Part shown: piece by piece, positions 10,189-21,543 of the stretch
How positions within the stretch are numbered: the stretch's first letter is position 1
How the letters are laid out: every line of letters starts with the position of its first letter
Assembly (NCBI RefSeq): GCF_001653235.2
Contig: NC_035790.1
Location: 3,348,001-3,412,000 of the forward strand
Direction: 5' to 3'
DNA: 64,000 nt
DNA from: Pochonia chlamydosporia 170
Lineage: Eukaryota; Ascomycota; Sordariomycetes; Hypocreales; Clavicipitaceae
Position numbers and translations under genes: made by a program
The notes under the pieces: generated by a model
What the model was told of the DNA's origin: nothing
The model's input: only the letters and a program-made list of their open reading frames with translations
Database searches by the model: none

Positions 10189-11967
10189 GCCGAAATTTTT
10201 TGTAGGGCTGGAAATTCGTATCCCAGTCTTTGGGCGAAGCCAAGTATATATAAACGCAGACCGCCTTTGGAAAGCGAAATCCAAAACTCGTGCTACCTGA
10301 AGCCTGGTCCGTTGAAAAGAGTTTGGTCAAACCGGGGGAGAAACAAGGGCCGGGAGTTGCAGATGGTACCTTGAAGAAGCAGTGTTTGTTCTGCAGCCTT
10401 GTTCAAGCACGGGGGAAAGGGGGGGTGATGGGGGTTGCTGAACACGCGAGAAAAATCAAGGGTTAATGTGACGAGTAAGGTTTTATTTTTGGAACGAACA
10501 TTGGCATTGTACAGTAAAAGCAAGGGTTGTCAAATATTGAGGAAATAAATTGCGTTTTGCCGAAAATTTGATGGCCAATTTTTTTTTTGTTTTTTTTTGG
10601 GTGTGATAAGTGATAAGCGGTTGGCGGGAGATCCTTGCGTTTTCTGGGGGCCTAGCGGCTGGGTGCATTCGACTAGACCGTAAGTGCTTGAATGTTGTGT
10701 GGCGGCCAGCATCTCCATCGATGATGCCCCAGTCTTGTCTTGTCTTGCCTTGTCTTGTCTTTGTCCTGAGAGTCTGTCGCAAATGTCTCCAGTCCCGTCA
10801 ATCCCTTTTTGGCATCAATACCAATATCCATGTGCTTGTGGAGATTAATCTACACCAGACCAGACTTCACTCTTGCATTTCGTCAACTGCCTTTCTGCTG
10901 TTTCATACTCACTCGCAACTTTCAACTCATTCACCTTCAATGTTTCCCTCATTCCCCTCGAGATCATTCACTGCCAAACAATCACCAACACTCTGAAACG
11001 CACAACCACATCCCCCTCCAGCCGCCCACGCCATCCAATCGAAATCCCGTGCCTCCCACCCCATCACCGCCCGGATCTGCATCTCCCAATATTCATCTTG
11101 TCCCCCGTCCACGCTACGCGCCACAGGGCACGGAACACATATCCAGCGCCTCCAACGGACCAATCACCCCCATTTACATAATGCCTTCGTCGTAACCAAC
11201 GGCCAAACTCCTTTGTTCCGTGCTTCCCCCCTTTACCTAGGTATTAATATTGTATGTGCCTTTGCATGCAATGTGAGGTGACTTCTTGTGTTTCGAGCGA
11301 TCCGAGCCTTGTTGTACCTTGTCCAATCATGCGTTTCTTGACCGGGGTCTTTGACGCCTGTTGGGTTTGGTTGAACTGTTTCTGACGATTTTGTGTGGGT
11401 GGTAATGCTGTTGAGCTTCTATGTTTGTTCACTTGCAGGACAACCAGAAGGGACTGGTCTGGTGATTTGAGCGTAGTAGCGATCGCTTTGGCGCCGTTGA
11501 TGCATCTGTATTTGTATCTGTATGCAACAGTACTATTTATGCCGTGCATTGCAAACAGTTCAATGTTGCCTGTCCGCTTCGTGTCTACGGAGTACCGCCC
11601 GGCGCGACCTTGACCATGCATCGACGTGATGGGACTTGACTTTTAAATAGCTCTTGTGATGCGGTGCAACATGGGCAGCCAGTCTTTGAGTTCAGAACAT
11701 GTGTCTGCCTCGATCACAGGCAGCATAGCCACCCGACCGATTTGGAATGATGGTTAGGTGTAGTACTGCCTGGATTGCGTGCAGATAAACGGATTGGCGC
11801 CTCCATCTGTATTGCGAGACGATTCAAGGGATGTCGATAATCTGCCTCACCGACGATGCAACATAGTCCTATCGATGCCGCCAGCCTGCGAGCCCTCAAC
11901 ACCGCATACATGCCTTTCAAATCTCCAACATGACCCAAACCAAGCGCTAGCTGCCCATGTACAACCC
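10189..11967. other. intergenic region with TTGTC microsatellite and T runs
   Basis: No gene is supported in this 1.8-kb stretch. It lies upstream of the CCCH gene and downstream of the Zn2Cys6 gene. It has a run of 10 T, one G and 9 T at 10579-10598 and an imperfect (TTGTC)n microsatellite at 10732-10767. The open frames at 10610-11195 are low-complexity Ser/Pro/His sequence and look like chance frames. Confidence 0.5.
10732..10767 (+). repeat. (TTGTC)n microsatellite
   Basis: Seven near-perfect copies of a 5-base unit TTGTC, with one C and one extra T as interruptions. It lies about 545 bases upstream of the CCCH gene start. Confidence 0.7.
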
Positions 11968-14508
11968 TCATCTAGGCTGGAACTGATTCAACACCTGCCA
12001 AAGTGTGCCTTCCCCAATATCCCCTCCGAATTGCCAATCCAACCCTCCAACTCCCATCCCCGGCACCTCCATCATGTCCATCCGGTCCTGCACCGCCGTG
12101 AGGTCATTGAATATCAAATCTGACGTTGCAAATGTCGGCATGATGTTCGACAGACCATCCGGAGCAAACGCCCATTCACTCGGCGAAAGCCACGTCTCCC
12201 CAGTCATGGCCAGTCCCGTACTTGCGCTCTCAAACCCATGGCCATTGGAAGCACTGTCCTTTCCATATTCGTCCGTTGTCAGACTACTCGCTTGGCTGAT
12301 TTCCCGCCTCCCGACCACACTGGCCGGTGTAGTTTCTGACGGGCCCCGCGTGGAGGAGGGCGTCTCCGAATCTTTGGCTGGGGACGCGGAATTAGAGAGT
12401 GCCCTTGTGAACTTGCCCAGAATGGCGCGAAGGACGCCTTGTGCGGATTTGGCGAGCGGGCTGCGCGCCTGCATGGTTGCGAAGCGCTCGATGGCCCAGT
12501 GGATGTGTTGCACTGCTAGCTGTTTGTGCTCAGGGTGGTCGTGCGGAAAGAGGATGTATATTGATGCGATGAGGACGATGGCATCGAATGTTCCAAAGAA
12601 GAGCATGAAGCTGTTGTTGTCAACATGATTTAAAATTCTTTTGACCGCAGGGGTTGCAAAGACTTACTTCCTCCAAGATGTAGCTGAGAGCCCTTCAAAC
12701 ATCAATCTCTGCATTTCGAGCATCGACAAACTCGCTTGCAGTGCCTCAACTCTGCTCTTCTTTCGGTGGAATACATACGATCTATGTAGTGCCATGAGAC
12801 TGAAACCATGAAGCAGGTTGAAGTAATATCGTGACACTTGGATCCACGGCGCCACGTTTGGATCCTCGTCCCATCTTGTATCTGGATTTTCCACTCGGAA
12901 TATCCCAGGCGTCGAGTCGTGGAGGCTCATAATCTTTTGGTGTAATTTGTCAATTTTGGAAAAGTCTTTCGGATAGGGGCCATCTTGCTCGAGATCTTGG
13001 ATGTCTCGTAGCGGAGAAGAAAGCTGGTGCAGCCACAGCGAGCGCGTCAGAGGAGTAGGAGGATCCTTTTCGGGATTACGGAGAACGATGGGAGTTTTCG
13101 AGCGATCTGTCGGTTCTGGGGCGTCGATTGGGAGGGAAGGAGAGCCGTGACGCCAGTCGATTGTCCCGGGGCGGCCTAGAATGAGACACATGTTGATGTC
13201 CCTGGGCCGTGAGCTGTTGTGTTCTTAGTATACAGGGGCAGTCGGCGACATACCAGATTGCAAGAACCATGTATAGCTTGCGCCGTCTCTCGATGAGCCA
13301 CTGGTTTTCAAGGGCCCTTTCTACACTCGTATCTGCAGGCTTGGGATCGAGACTATCGCGGTGCATGCCCAACTCTTGAGCGTCTCTAATGGCTATACCA
13401 ACCATGTGCCACTGCAACAAGTGGTCAATCTTCCGCTCAGATCGAGGCAGAGCCGTCCAAAAGAAAAGAAACTCACCGATTCAGTCACATTAGCCGTAAA
13501 CTTCAAAAACGAAGCCCTCAGAAACTCGGCCTGAACAGTCGTTACACTCAGTCCCTTCTTCCCAAATAGCATAACAATGTCTTCCCCGCTGGCACTATAA
13601 TCACAAGCCAAGTCCTCAAACGTCATATTAGCCGCATACTTCAACATGGCAAATTCCTCCTCTTCCTCATCTGGCAGAATCAGCAACGCTGTAGCAATCA
13701 TTTGAAACAGCACAGCGGGGAAGACCCTCAGGTCTTGTGAGATTCCCTGTGGACCTTCGGTGGAAAATATGCTAAATGGCAAGTTATTCCATTCCTGGAG
13801 TTGAGCGTAGAAAATGTCGGGGTCGACAAAATAATACTGCCAGTTGAATTCGCGCATAAACATGTCGACCAGCTTATCAGAGAACACCTTGGCGGGAAGC
13901 TGTCGAATAAGACCTTTATACTTCTCCCGAATGGCGAAGGAGTCTGCGCGGGAGCCATGTGTAGAAGATAGGCTTGACAGGGAGGCTTGGTCTTCGGTGG
14001 ACGGGGCCATTTCGATCTTTTTGAGAAAAGAGATTGTCGAGGCGCCGGTTTGGCCGTAGCCCCATGTTGCGGCCATGGTGGACAGGGGTTCTGTCATTTT
14101 TCGCGGTGATGAGGATGATGAGATAGGAGAGGAGTGGGTGGGCGGGGATACTTTCGTGAAGTTGTGGTTGTTGCTGCTGTTGGTGGTGGATGTAGGAGCT
14201 GGAGCACTGGGATCATACGAACAGAATGATTCGCGGTTTCTGGAGCGGCAGTTTGCGCAGGGGAGTCCGCGGTCGCACTGGTTACAGCCATGTCAGTGTC
14301 ATAGTATCGTATGATGTGATGGGTGAGATGAGCGATGTTTGGTGGTGAGATGAGATGATGCCGGTGAGAGGTGAGTAGGGGGCATCAGACTCACTTTTTG
14401 TTTTCTCCTGTGACATTCCGTACATGACACGACAATCCTTCTCCTCTTCTTGGGAGGCGCCTTCTTCGGCTGCCCGGGCTCTTTTCTCTCAGCTCTTAAA
14501 TCGCCCAT
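11968..14508 (-). CDS. Zn2Cys6 fungal-specific transcription factor
   Basis: Five exons on the minus strand, 14508-14395, 14277-13477, 13411-13254, 13201-12668 and 12610-11968, give 749 residues. The DNA-binding cluster spans the first intron: CTECHRRKQK in exon 1 continues with CDRGLPCANC and a sixth Cys in exon 2 (spacing C-x2-C-x6-C-x5-C-x2-C-x8-C), preceded by a basic nuclear-localisation-like stretch (KKAPPKKRRR). The middle part is the fungal transcription factor domain (PF04082 type), with WHMVGIAIRDAQELGMHRD and, across intron 3, LYMVLAIWDINMCLILGRP. The acceptor of intron 3 was chosen at CCCAG because it restores the conserved W-D. The tail is Ser/Thr rich. A nuclear regulator is certain; its targets are unknown. 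Whether it controls the nearby P450 is open. Confidence 0.9.
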
Positions 14509-15734
14509 GATGCAGAATGACTGTCTCCTTGCTCTGGGGCACGCTGAGCGTTTGAAGATCAGTGATACTGCTTGAGGAGGAGTCGCTCAGCTATCTGACG
14601 GCCCATGCGAATTTGACTCAAATTAGTTCCGAGGTCGCTCAACAGCTGGTACCAAATCATGGTCTTTTCGACAAGCTGTTCTGATGATAGCCCATGTCTT
14701 GAGCTCCTCACGGGGCATCTGAAGCCAAGATTGAGTTAAGCTGACATTTGACGGCTCAACTGTCGTGTATCGTCAATCCAGCTTGACTGGAGACCTCCGG
14801 TTTGTGGGGCCGGAGTTAGTGAGCGGCTCCGGAGAGACTGACTTGACAAGTTGAGACCAGGTAGACAGACAGACATGGACCACACATGCATGCAGTCTGG
14901 TCAGTGCAGTACCAATCTTGACAGCACCAGACCTTGACCAGCGTTTCGCCTCGGACAGTCATTATTCATCACTGGACACGGACCACACACACCTCTGACC
15001 CCTACCCATCCAAGCCATCATCCATCGATCCCTGGATCGTCGGGAGCCAAACAAATGTCTCCCAATCTGCCCCTCAAACCTTTACCTAAGCGTTGACCTC
15101 TAGTGGGTGTGGGGACTATCACGAACGCGGCCACGGAATACCACACGACACACCTTTTTTCGACGAGACACAAGTCTATTCTGAAAATGTGGAGAGACGC
15201 CGAGGTGGTGCCATGACATGACCCATGTAAAATTTCCGACTGCATCGGCAGACCAAACTAGCTTTGAAGAAATGCAATTGACGCTGGCTCTGTTATAGGT
15301 AGGTATAGGATGTAGATGAATTCATCTCCCGGAAATGCTGTTTAAAAAGTTTTCCAAAAAAAAAAAAAAAAAGGAGAGAAAACGAAAAAAAGATAAGCTC
15401 CGTAAAACATGATGCTAAGATTTCCGAGCGCGTCCTCCCAATACCCCAATCAAGATTTCTCCGTGTCCATATCCAATCAGCCCATTTCTTGTTTTGCCAA
15501 CCTTTTCCCTCTAAACCCGTCATAGGGGTTTTGTCCAACCGAAACAAAAAAGAATATGTAATAAGCTGCTAGCATCAGAATCCACCTCGTCTCCAATGTG
15601 AAACCCAATTGTCCCGCAGTGGCAGACGAGAGGGACCTGCAAGAAGTAAACGTATGTAGAATGATAACCAAAAGACATTTCCCTTTTGTACGCCAGTGTG
15701 GCTTCTGGGAAGCCTATCCCTCCTGTTGCAGTGT
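14509..15734. promoter_or_regulatory. upstream region of the Zn2Cys6 gene, 3' side of pyrG
   Basis: No gene is seen in 1.2 kb. CCAGAC/GACCAG words cluster at 14850-14950, including an AGAC run (TAGACAGACAGAC). An A run of 15 lies at about 15357-15372. A set of GT..AG combinations exists but no conserved protein emerges. Confidence 0.4.
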
Positions 15735-16835
15735 TTAACGAACTCTTTCCGTGTATGCTTTCCAGGCTGCCGAGCGATATCGCTCTGCCTCGCCTTCAGG
15801 ATCGCCTGCCTTCAAAATACCGCGACCAACGATAACAATATCTGCCCCAGCGATACCAATTATCTTTTGTGGTGTGTTGTACTGCTGGCCCTTGCCGTCG
15901 CCTTGGACTGTGCCGTTCTGGTCCTCGTCTTCGGGCGGAAGCTGGCATCCTGGCGTCATGTGGATGAACTGGTCGTCGGGTTGCGTGTTGAGCGCCTCCT
16001 GAGAAACAAATCCCATAACAAAGTCTTTATGTTCCCTCGCGGCTTCCACGCAAGCTTGTGTGTACTCCTTGTTCATAAAGTTGCCGGCTGAAGACATTTG
16101 TGCCAGAATGAGTAGGCCGCGAGTCATGGGGGCCTCCTCGATTCCGGCAAACAACACCTCGTCGCCACCAGCCATGGATTTTGTCAGCCGAGGCGAGTTT
16201 ACGGGCTCGTATTGTTGCGTAACCGTAGTCACTGAGACAATGCTTCCCTTTCGACCATCGTCTGTCCGCCTGGGCGACCCGCCGTTGCCGTCACCGCGGC
16301 CACTGGAGCCTGTGTCGTTGTCTTCAAACTCCTCTGCAGTCGGAGTGCCCACAGAAACAGATGTCCTGACTTCATAGGGATATCTTTCGAACCAACGAGT
16401 GGCAGCGTTCGATAGTGATGCTACCGAGGCCTTGCCAGGTACCATGTTGACATTAACAATGTGCGCCCACTCAATGATTCGGGCTGAGCCGCCAATGTAC
16501 TGCATCTCCACAGTATTCCCAATGTCGCCAAACTTGCGGTCTTCAAAAATCAAGAATCCGTGACGACGGGCCAGAGAAGCCAACTTAGCGCCAGTGCCCG
16601 TCTGAGGGTGGAAGTCCCAGCCAGAGACCATGTCATAATGTGTCTTGAGAACCACAATGGACGGGCCAATCTTTTCGGCAAAATAGAGCAACTCTCGGGC
16701 AGTCGTGACATCAGCACTCAGGCAGAGGTTGGAGGCTTTCAGATCCATGAGCTTAAAAAGATAGGCGTTGAGGGGATGAGTAGCCGACTGGCCTCTAGAG
16801 GCATAGGTTGCCTTGAGAGTTGGATGTTGTGTCAT
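15735..16835 (-). CDS. pyrG: orotidine 5'-phosphate decarboxylase
   Basis: An intronless frame of 366 residues encodes the last enzyme of de novo UMP synthesis, which decarboxylates OMP in the cytosol. Evidence: [15 protein letters not shown] near the N-terminus, [12 protein letters not shown], and the catalytic loop DRKFGDIGN with D99, K101 and D104. Between about residues 170 and 230 it carries a Ser/Gly/Asp-rich insert absent from yeast Ura3 but usual in Pezizomycotina. The C-terminal phosphate-binding segment [20 protein letters not shown] is intact. The ATG at 16833-16835 starts [14 protein letters not shown], matching the normal N-terminus of the family; an in-frame ATG 36 bases upstream is less likely. 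No disruption is visible. Confidence 0.97.
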   Translation of the reverse strand: MTQHPTLKATYASRGQSATHPLNAYLFKLMDLKASNLCLSADVTTARELLYFAEKIGPSIVVLKTHYDMVSGWDFHPQTGTGAKLASLARRHGFLIFEDRKFGDIGNTVEMQYIGGSARIIEWAHIVNVNMVPGKASVASLSNAATRWFERYPYEVRTSVSVGTPTAEEFEDNDTGSSGRGDGNGGSPRRTDDGRKGSIVSVTTVTQQYEPVNSPRLTKSMAGGDEVLFAGIEEAPMTRGLLILAQMSSAGNFMNKEYTQACVEAAREHKDFVMGFVSQEALNTQPDDQFIHMTPGCQLPPEDEDQNGTVQGDGKGQQYNTPQKIIGIAGADIVIVGRGILKAGDPEGEAERYRSAAWKAYTERVR

Positions 16836-19800
16836 GTTGACGACGTCACAAACCGTGAATCTGAGTTCCAAGGGCTGTTGCTAAGATTTGCTGTTGGTAG
16901 GTACGCACGCGAGGTGAGATGAGGCTGAACCTTATCGACAGCTGTGGCAATCTCAAAACACGGGGGGGCCAAATTGCCAGTCGTTTTGCCCTGAACAATT
17001 CGAAAATAAAAATTGAAGATGTTGATTATTTCGCAGGGTAGCCCAACGTGATCAAGAATTTGAAGGAAGAGAATCGACAAGTACGGTAGAGATGAGGCTA
17101 CTCTAGTATTAAGAGTGGGCGCCGGTGGTGTTGAGACGAGTGGCCACCGAAGTCGCAGTGCCAAGGACTGAATCGAATGATGAAGGCGAAAAAAACTATC
17201 CAGCACCAACTGGCAAGGTTGTACCGTACCACGGGCAAAGAAAGAGCTGATAAGCCTCCGACAAGAAGGAGGAATTCCGTGAAAGCACAAAAGGCAGGAA
17301 GAAAAAAAGAGGAGCGATCAAAAAATGGCAAAGCAAAGTTGAAAAGAAATGGCAGGGGTGGTTGAGCCCAAGTGGTTCTCGCAGTACTCTGTTGGAGCCC
17401 TGGAGCCGGGTTGGAGCCGTGGGACTGGGCTCGCCAAGTGGACAAGATGCTGCTGATGCTGCCGCCAACAAGGCAGGGATCAGAAACAGGTACGGGATAG
17501 CTGTGACAAGACGACTCTGCGTTTGCCAAGTGCTGTCTGGTAGGATGTATGCAGCTCCGGGGGGGCGGGTTGAGTGTGATTGTCGCCGGGTAAGGAGGAG
17601 GGAAGCGATTTTCGGGCCCCCGTTCAGGCGATTCAGTCCAAGCGGCGGCCGAGGCGAGATTCGAATGCACGGAGCGCGAGGCGTTCAAGAGTCAAGACCA
17701 AGACTGATAGCGAGAGACTTGAGTTGGAACTAGAACGAAGCGTGTGGCACAAGGGCAAGGCTGCGGTTTTAAAGCCCCAGACCAGACCAGACCAACGAAA
17801 GAGAGAGAAAAAAAAAAACAAAAAAAGACTGGCACTGGCCACAATAGTCTAATGGTAAAGTGGTAGATGGGCCGAGTTGCGGCCACGACGACAAAGCACC
17901 AGACTGCAGACATGGAGTCGATCAAGCAGATGGGCCAACTGCAAATGCCACTGGTCGCACCTGGCGCCAGAAAGAATTTTGAGGTCGATGGGTGGCCCTG
18001 GTCAAAAACTTGGACCCTGCAAACCGCAAGCTATGAGTGGTGTGGCGGCGTTGTGCCAATGTGTGCTGTGGGTTGGCACGCAGGTTGGAGATTGAGGAGA
18101 GGAGAGGTGTGCGGCGTGAGGCATGAGGCATGAAGCATGAGGCGTCTGGTGAAATCTGAGGCGTGGAGTCGAGGTTGTGTGGAGGCGTGTGGAGGCCGAA
18201 CATTGCAGGGTGTAGATTGACTGGAAGCTGGAGCCTACCAGACTTGATCTGGCAGTCTGGCAAACTGGGTAGTAATTCCAGTTCCAGTTTCCTGTTTCCC
18301 AGCTTGCTTTGTCCAGTCATGTCAACCCAAATTTGTTCGCAGAACGGGAATGATGAGTGACATCCGAGAACAGCCTGGTAATCACACTTGGCACTACCGA
18401 CCAACGCTGAACCCTGCCATGGAGTCCTGTTGCGAGAACTAACCCCTGCAAGCATCAAATGTGCAAACATAAAGTACTGGACATGTATGATTGATCAAGG
18501 TACTGTAATAAGTACTTTTTGAATGCTACGTGAGTTTCCGGTACGATGTGGCGCCAAAATTGCGAGTTGGGTGAAGGAACATTGAAGCCTGCCACTTCGA
18601 CCTGCAAGCCAAAAACCAAATGTGGGATGACCTGGTCGAGGGGTTCGCTTCATTGCTGTCAAGAGTGGCAGGAGCGACTAATACCAGGAAAGGACTGAGG
18701 AAGGAGCGAGACCAAACATCAGATGAGTCCATGTTTTTTGTTATTGTCGTAGAGGAGGAGGGGTGAGCATGTCCTTAGTGTATTCGCACAACCTGACAAT
18801 TTAGACCAGCCAGACATGACCAACAAGAAAGAATCAACTGCATGTTAGCCAGAGGACCACAGGCATCGAACAGCAAAGCCCTCATCCACCACAGGCTCAG
18901 CAATGGCATCCACCTTCTCTGCTCCAAGTTTCTTTGAGCTCTTTCCCTGCAAATTACAAACTAGCTGTCAGAGGGCGTGTCCCAAAGTCAATCGACGCTG
19001 TTTTGCATTGAATTGCTACGTCACCAAAATTGGCAGGTTGGACTCGGTCAACCCAATCGACACCGTTGAAGAATCAAACTTGTCTACGGGCTAGCTTTGC
19101 CTATCTCGACACCGGCACTGTTGTCAACAACCTCCAATCATAACATGATAGCAACGCTGTTCCAACATTAAAGTCTCAGGACCGTCGTTGGGATCATCAA
19201 ATGGTCAGGGCTCCAGCCATGTCTCCGATGCGCCTCCCCCGACGGTTCAACCGAGAGATTGCCTGTCGTTCTGTCAATCACACGGAGCTTGACTCCGTAC
19301 TGTCCAGGCCGCCGATTTTACAGTAATGGTTTGCAGTTTTGCGGTTTCCAGAGATCCGCTGCCCGGCCTCCAAACAGTCAAGTCGAATACAGCATTTGGC
19401 CACTTGAGCAGCTCCTCGTTGGTCCCAATTAGGCCCGAACGGCAATAGAGCAATGCCCGGGTGGAGATCAAGTTGATGGGAGTTCCGCCAGCGGACACCA
19501 TGGCTGGTGAGGCGTCCCGAGCCAGTTCCGTCCAACCCAACATCGAAACCGTCAAGGAGCGACTACGACCTTCTCGTCACCAACCTTGCACTCTGTCCAC
19601 ATTTCCCGTGCAGGGCAACTCTTAGTGCCGTTGCCGTCGCCCTCCCCCCGGTCCACCCCTGGCCAGGCCCTCTCCTGTCTGAGGTATAATACTCTAGGCT
19701 CCATTTTATAGCACAAGTTGTCGCCGTGCACACTTCCAACAACATCCTCCCGGTTGAAGATTCCCAAGCCTCCAGAACTCCCAGACCAATGGAGATAAAG

Positions 19801-20939
19801 ACACTAATGTGCCTGACCTGCAGCCACACGACGTGATGGGTTCGAACTGCACCTCTTTTGCACTGCGCAACAAGAGAAGCACTGTTCGTCGACGCCGAAA
19901 AGGGTTCGTGGATAATGCCGTGTAAGCAGGGTCCCTTTGTCGCAAAGACTGTCGACGGGATGGGGGCTATGTGGCTGTTGGTTTAATTCGGAGTATCCGA
20001 CGTTGCAATGCTTTGGCAAAATGAAAGAAACTAGCAATGGTACCTGCATCCCATATGCTGGCGAGGCATTTAACTCTCTTCCTCCAACGTTGTCCATTGA
20101 GATGACCGTATTGTTGTAGGGAACTTTGGCATCTTCTTTGTGGACCAATTGCCCTTTGGGGTCTGCTCCCCGTTCTTACTGTGTCCGGTCGATCTTGAGC
20201 TCCTCGACATCAAGCTTGTGATCAAGCTGGACCGAACCTGCTGCGCAGTTTTCCCCTCTACACTTCCTGCATCTGCACCAATCCCCCATTTACAGCGTTA
20301 GCCTTCACCCGTTGTGCGTTGTCACTCCCACCCTTGTCCGGCTGTGCGTCTAGGAGATCGAGATGTACATACATGTACATATTGATAACGAGGGTGTGTA
20401 CTGAGACGTGGACACGCAAGCCATGCAATGTCTGTCCACGGTTGAAATCAGATTTGCTGCGGACCAACCGGCTCAATGTTCCGTTTCTTACAATCATGTA
20501 CACGGAAATACCCGCTCATGTAAGTGCTTACGCTACAGTTCATAATGCATGGCGACAAGTTGCGAGTCTGTCGTCGAATAAGACAGCATCCCTGGCATAT
20601 ATTGTACGTTGGTGACTTATAACTAACGAGCCTTAACTTGCAAGTCGGGCTGATACTTCACCAAGGTGCACAGAATCATAAATGTTGTTCAGTATAGGTC
20701 GCATGTGTAGCCAAAGCATTCCCGTGAATATTTTCCGAATACTTCATCCAAGAAAACGAAGGGCATAACAGAACCAAAATTTCATTAAGATCAGTCGGTT
20801 GGAAGAAATTCTCTTCAAAGTTACATCCGCGCCGTAGCCAGCAGCATCTCCTCAAGCTAAACCTCAAAAACGAGAAGGGGACGCAATATCATTGCCGGAA
20901 TACTGTAGCTTTTTTGATCTGTCTTGTAATGGCACACTC
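16836..20939. other. long intergenic region upstream of pyrG
   Basis: I see no supported gene in 4.1 kb. Landmarks: a purine-rich block at 17280-17360 and 17800-17830, a CCAGACCAGACCAGACC repeat at 17777-17793 (about 940 bases upstream of the pyrG start), further GACCAG/CTGGTC words at 18235-18320 and 18800-18820, and the palindromic doublet ATGTACATACATGTACAT near 20363. The longest frames (such as minus 17098-17688) are proline/serine-rich, match no family I know and have no splice-linked partners. The size is large for a promoter in this genome. Confidence 0.45.
17777..17793 (+). repeat. GACCA tandem repeat
   Basis: CCAGACCAGACCAGACC, a 5-base unit repeated three times, in the upstream region of pyrG. 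The same word recurs in other promoters in this window. Confidence 0.6.
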
Positions 20940-21543
20940 TTAAGCATCACAGCCACCAATACCACTGCCGGTACCAAAAGAAATTTCTTCATTGCGCAAC
21001 TCGCACTCAACATGCTGGACTGACCCATCAGAATGCTTGACCGTCTTCACACTGGCCTACTTGCAAGGAAAGTTCATGTCCACAGCCATGGGAGAGCCGT
21101 CCCCTTTCTTAGGCCAAAGGCCAAAAAAGCTGTGAAACGATACTGTAAGGCGTCTGTGGATGAGGTCGACATAGTATGAGAACACGCCCACTCATTTCCC
21201 AGAGTACAGCAGCGCGAGCGCATCTTGAGAAAACCTACGAGATGAAACCTGACCGCCAGTCCTTGCGCAGAGGCTCACTCCATGAGGTATTGCCAGATAC
21301 GATGGCTGCCTAGTCGACGGAGGAGTCTTGGCGCCAGACGTGGAGGTTCCTGTTGCAGCCGTTGAAGAAAGAGATTGCGCCTCGCCAGTTGCATTCTCTG
21401 TCTTTGACGTTCGGCTTCCGAGGGGGTTCTTGGGCGAGCTGGGCAATGGCTGGGGGTGGTGTCTGGGTTGTGTCGGCGATGGGGGTGGCTGTGGCGGATG
21501 CCGGGAGGACTGTTAGGGTAGATAGGAGGGTGAGGTTGAGCAT
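20940..21543 (-). pseudogene. broken small secreted protein gene, Bys1-like
   Basis: The frame begins at the ATG at 21541-21543 with a clear signal peptide (MLNLTLLSTLTVLPASATAT), then Cys-containing mature sequence with NGCNRNLHVWRQDSS and SGNTSWSEPLRKDWRSGFIS. This resembles the Bys1 family of small secreted fungal proteins (NCD.DVYLWSV, then GGSYSE.YR.N..GGISIK in typical members). The reading is broken by in-frame TAG after VD (about 21306), by TAG after FIS (about 21236), by a shift of frame at about 21160-21185, and by TAG after NFPCK (about 21060). After the last break it continues as ASVKTVKHSDGSVQHVECE and ends ..GIGGCDA at TAA 20940-20942. No set of normal introns removes all breaks. 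It is most likely a pseudogene; the family call is moderate. Confidence 0.55.

Noticed and set aside
15357..15372. poly-A tail of a retroposed copy
   Set aside because: The A run is not preceded by a coding remnant or flanked by target site duplications that I can see.
17098..17688. 196-codon minus-strand frame upstream of pyrG
   Set aside because: No domain, mixed Pro/Ser composition, no splice-linked partners; probably chance.
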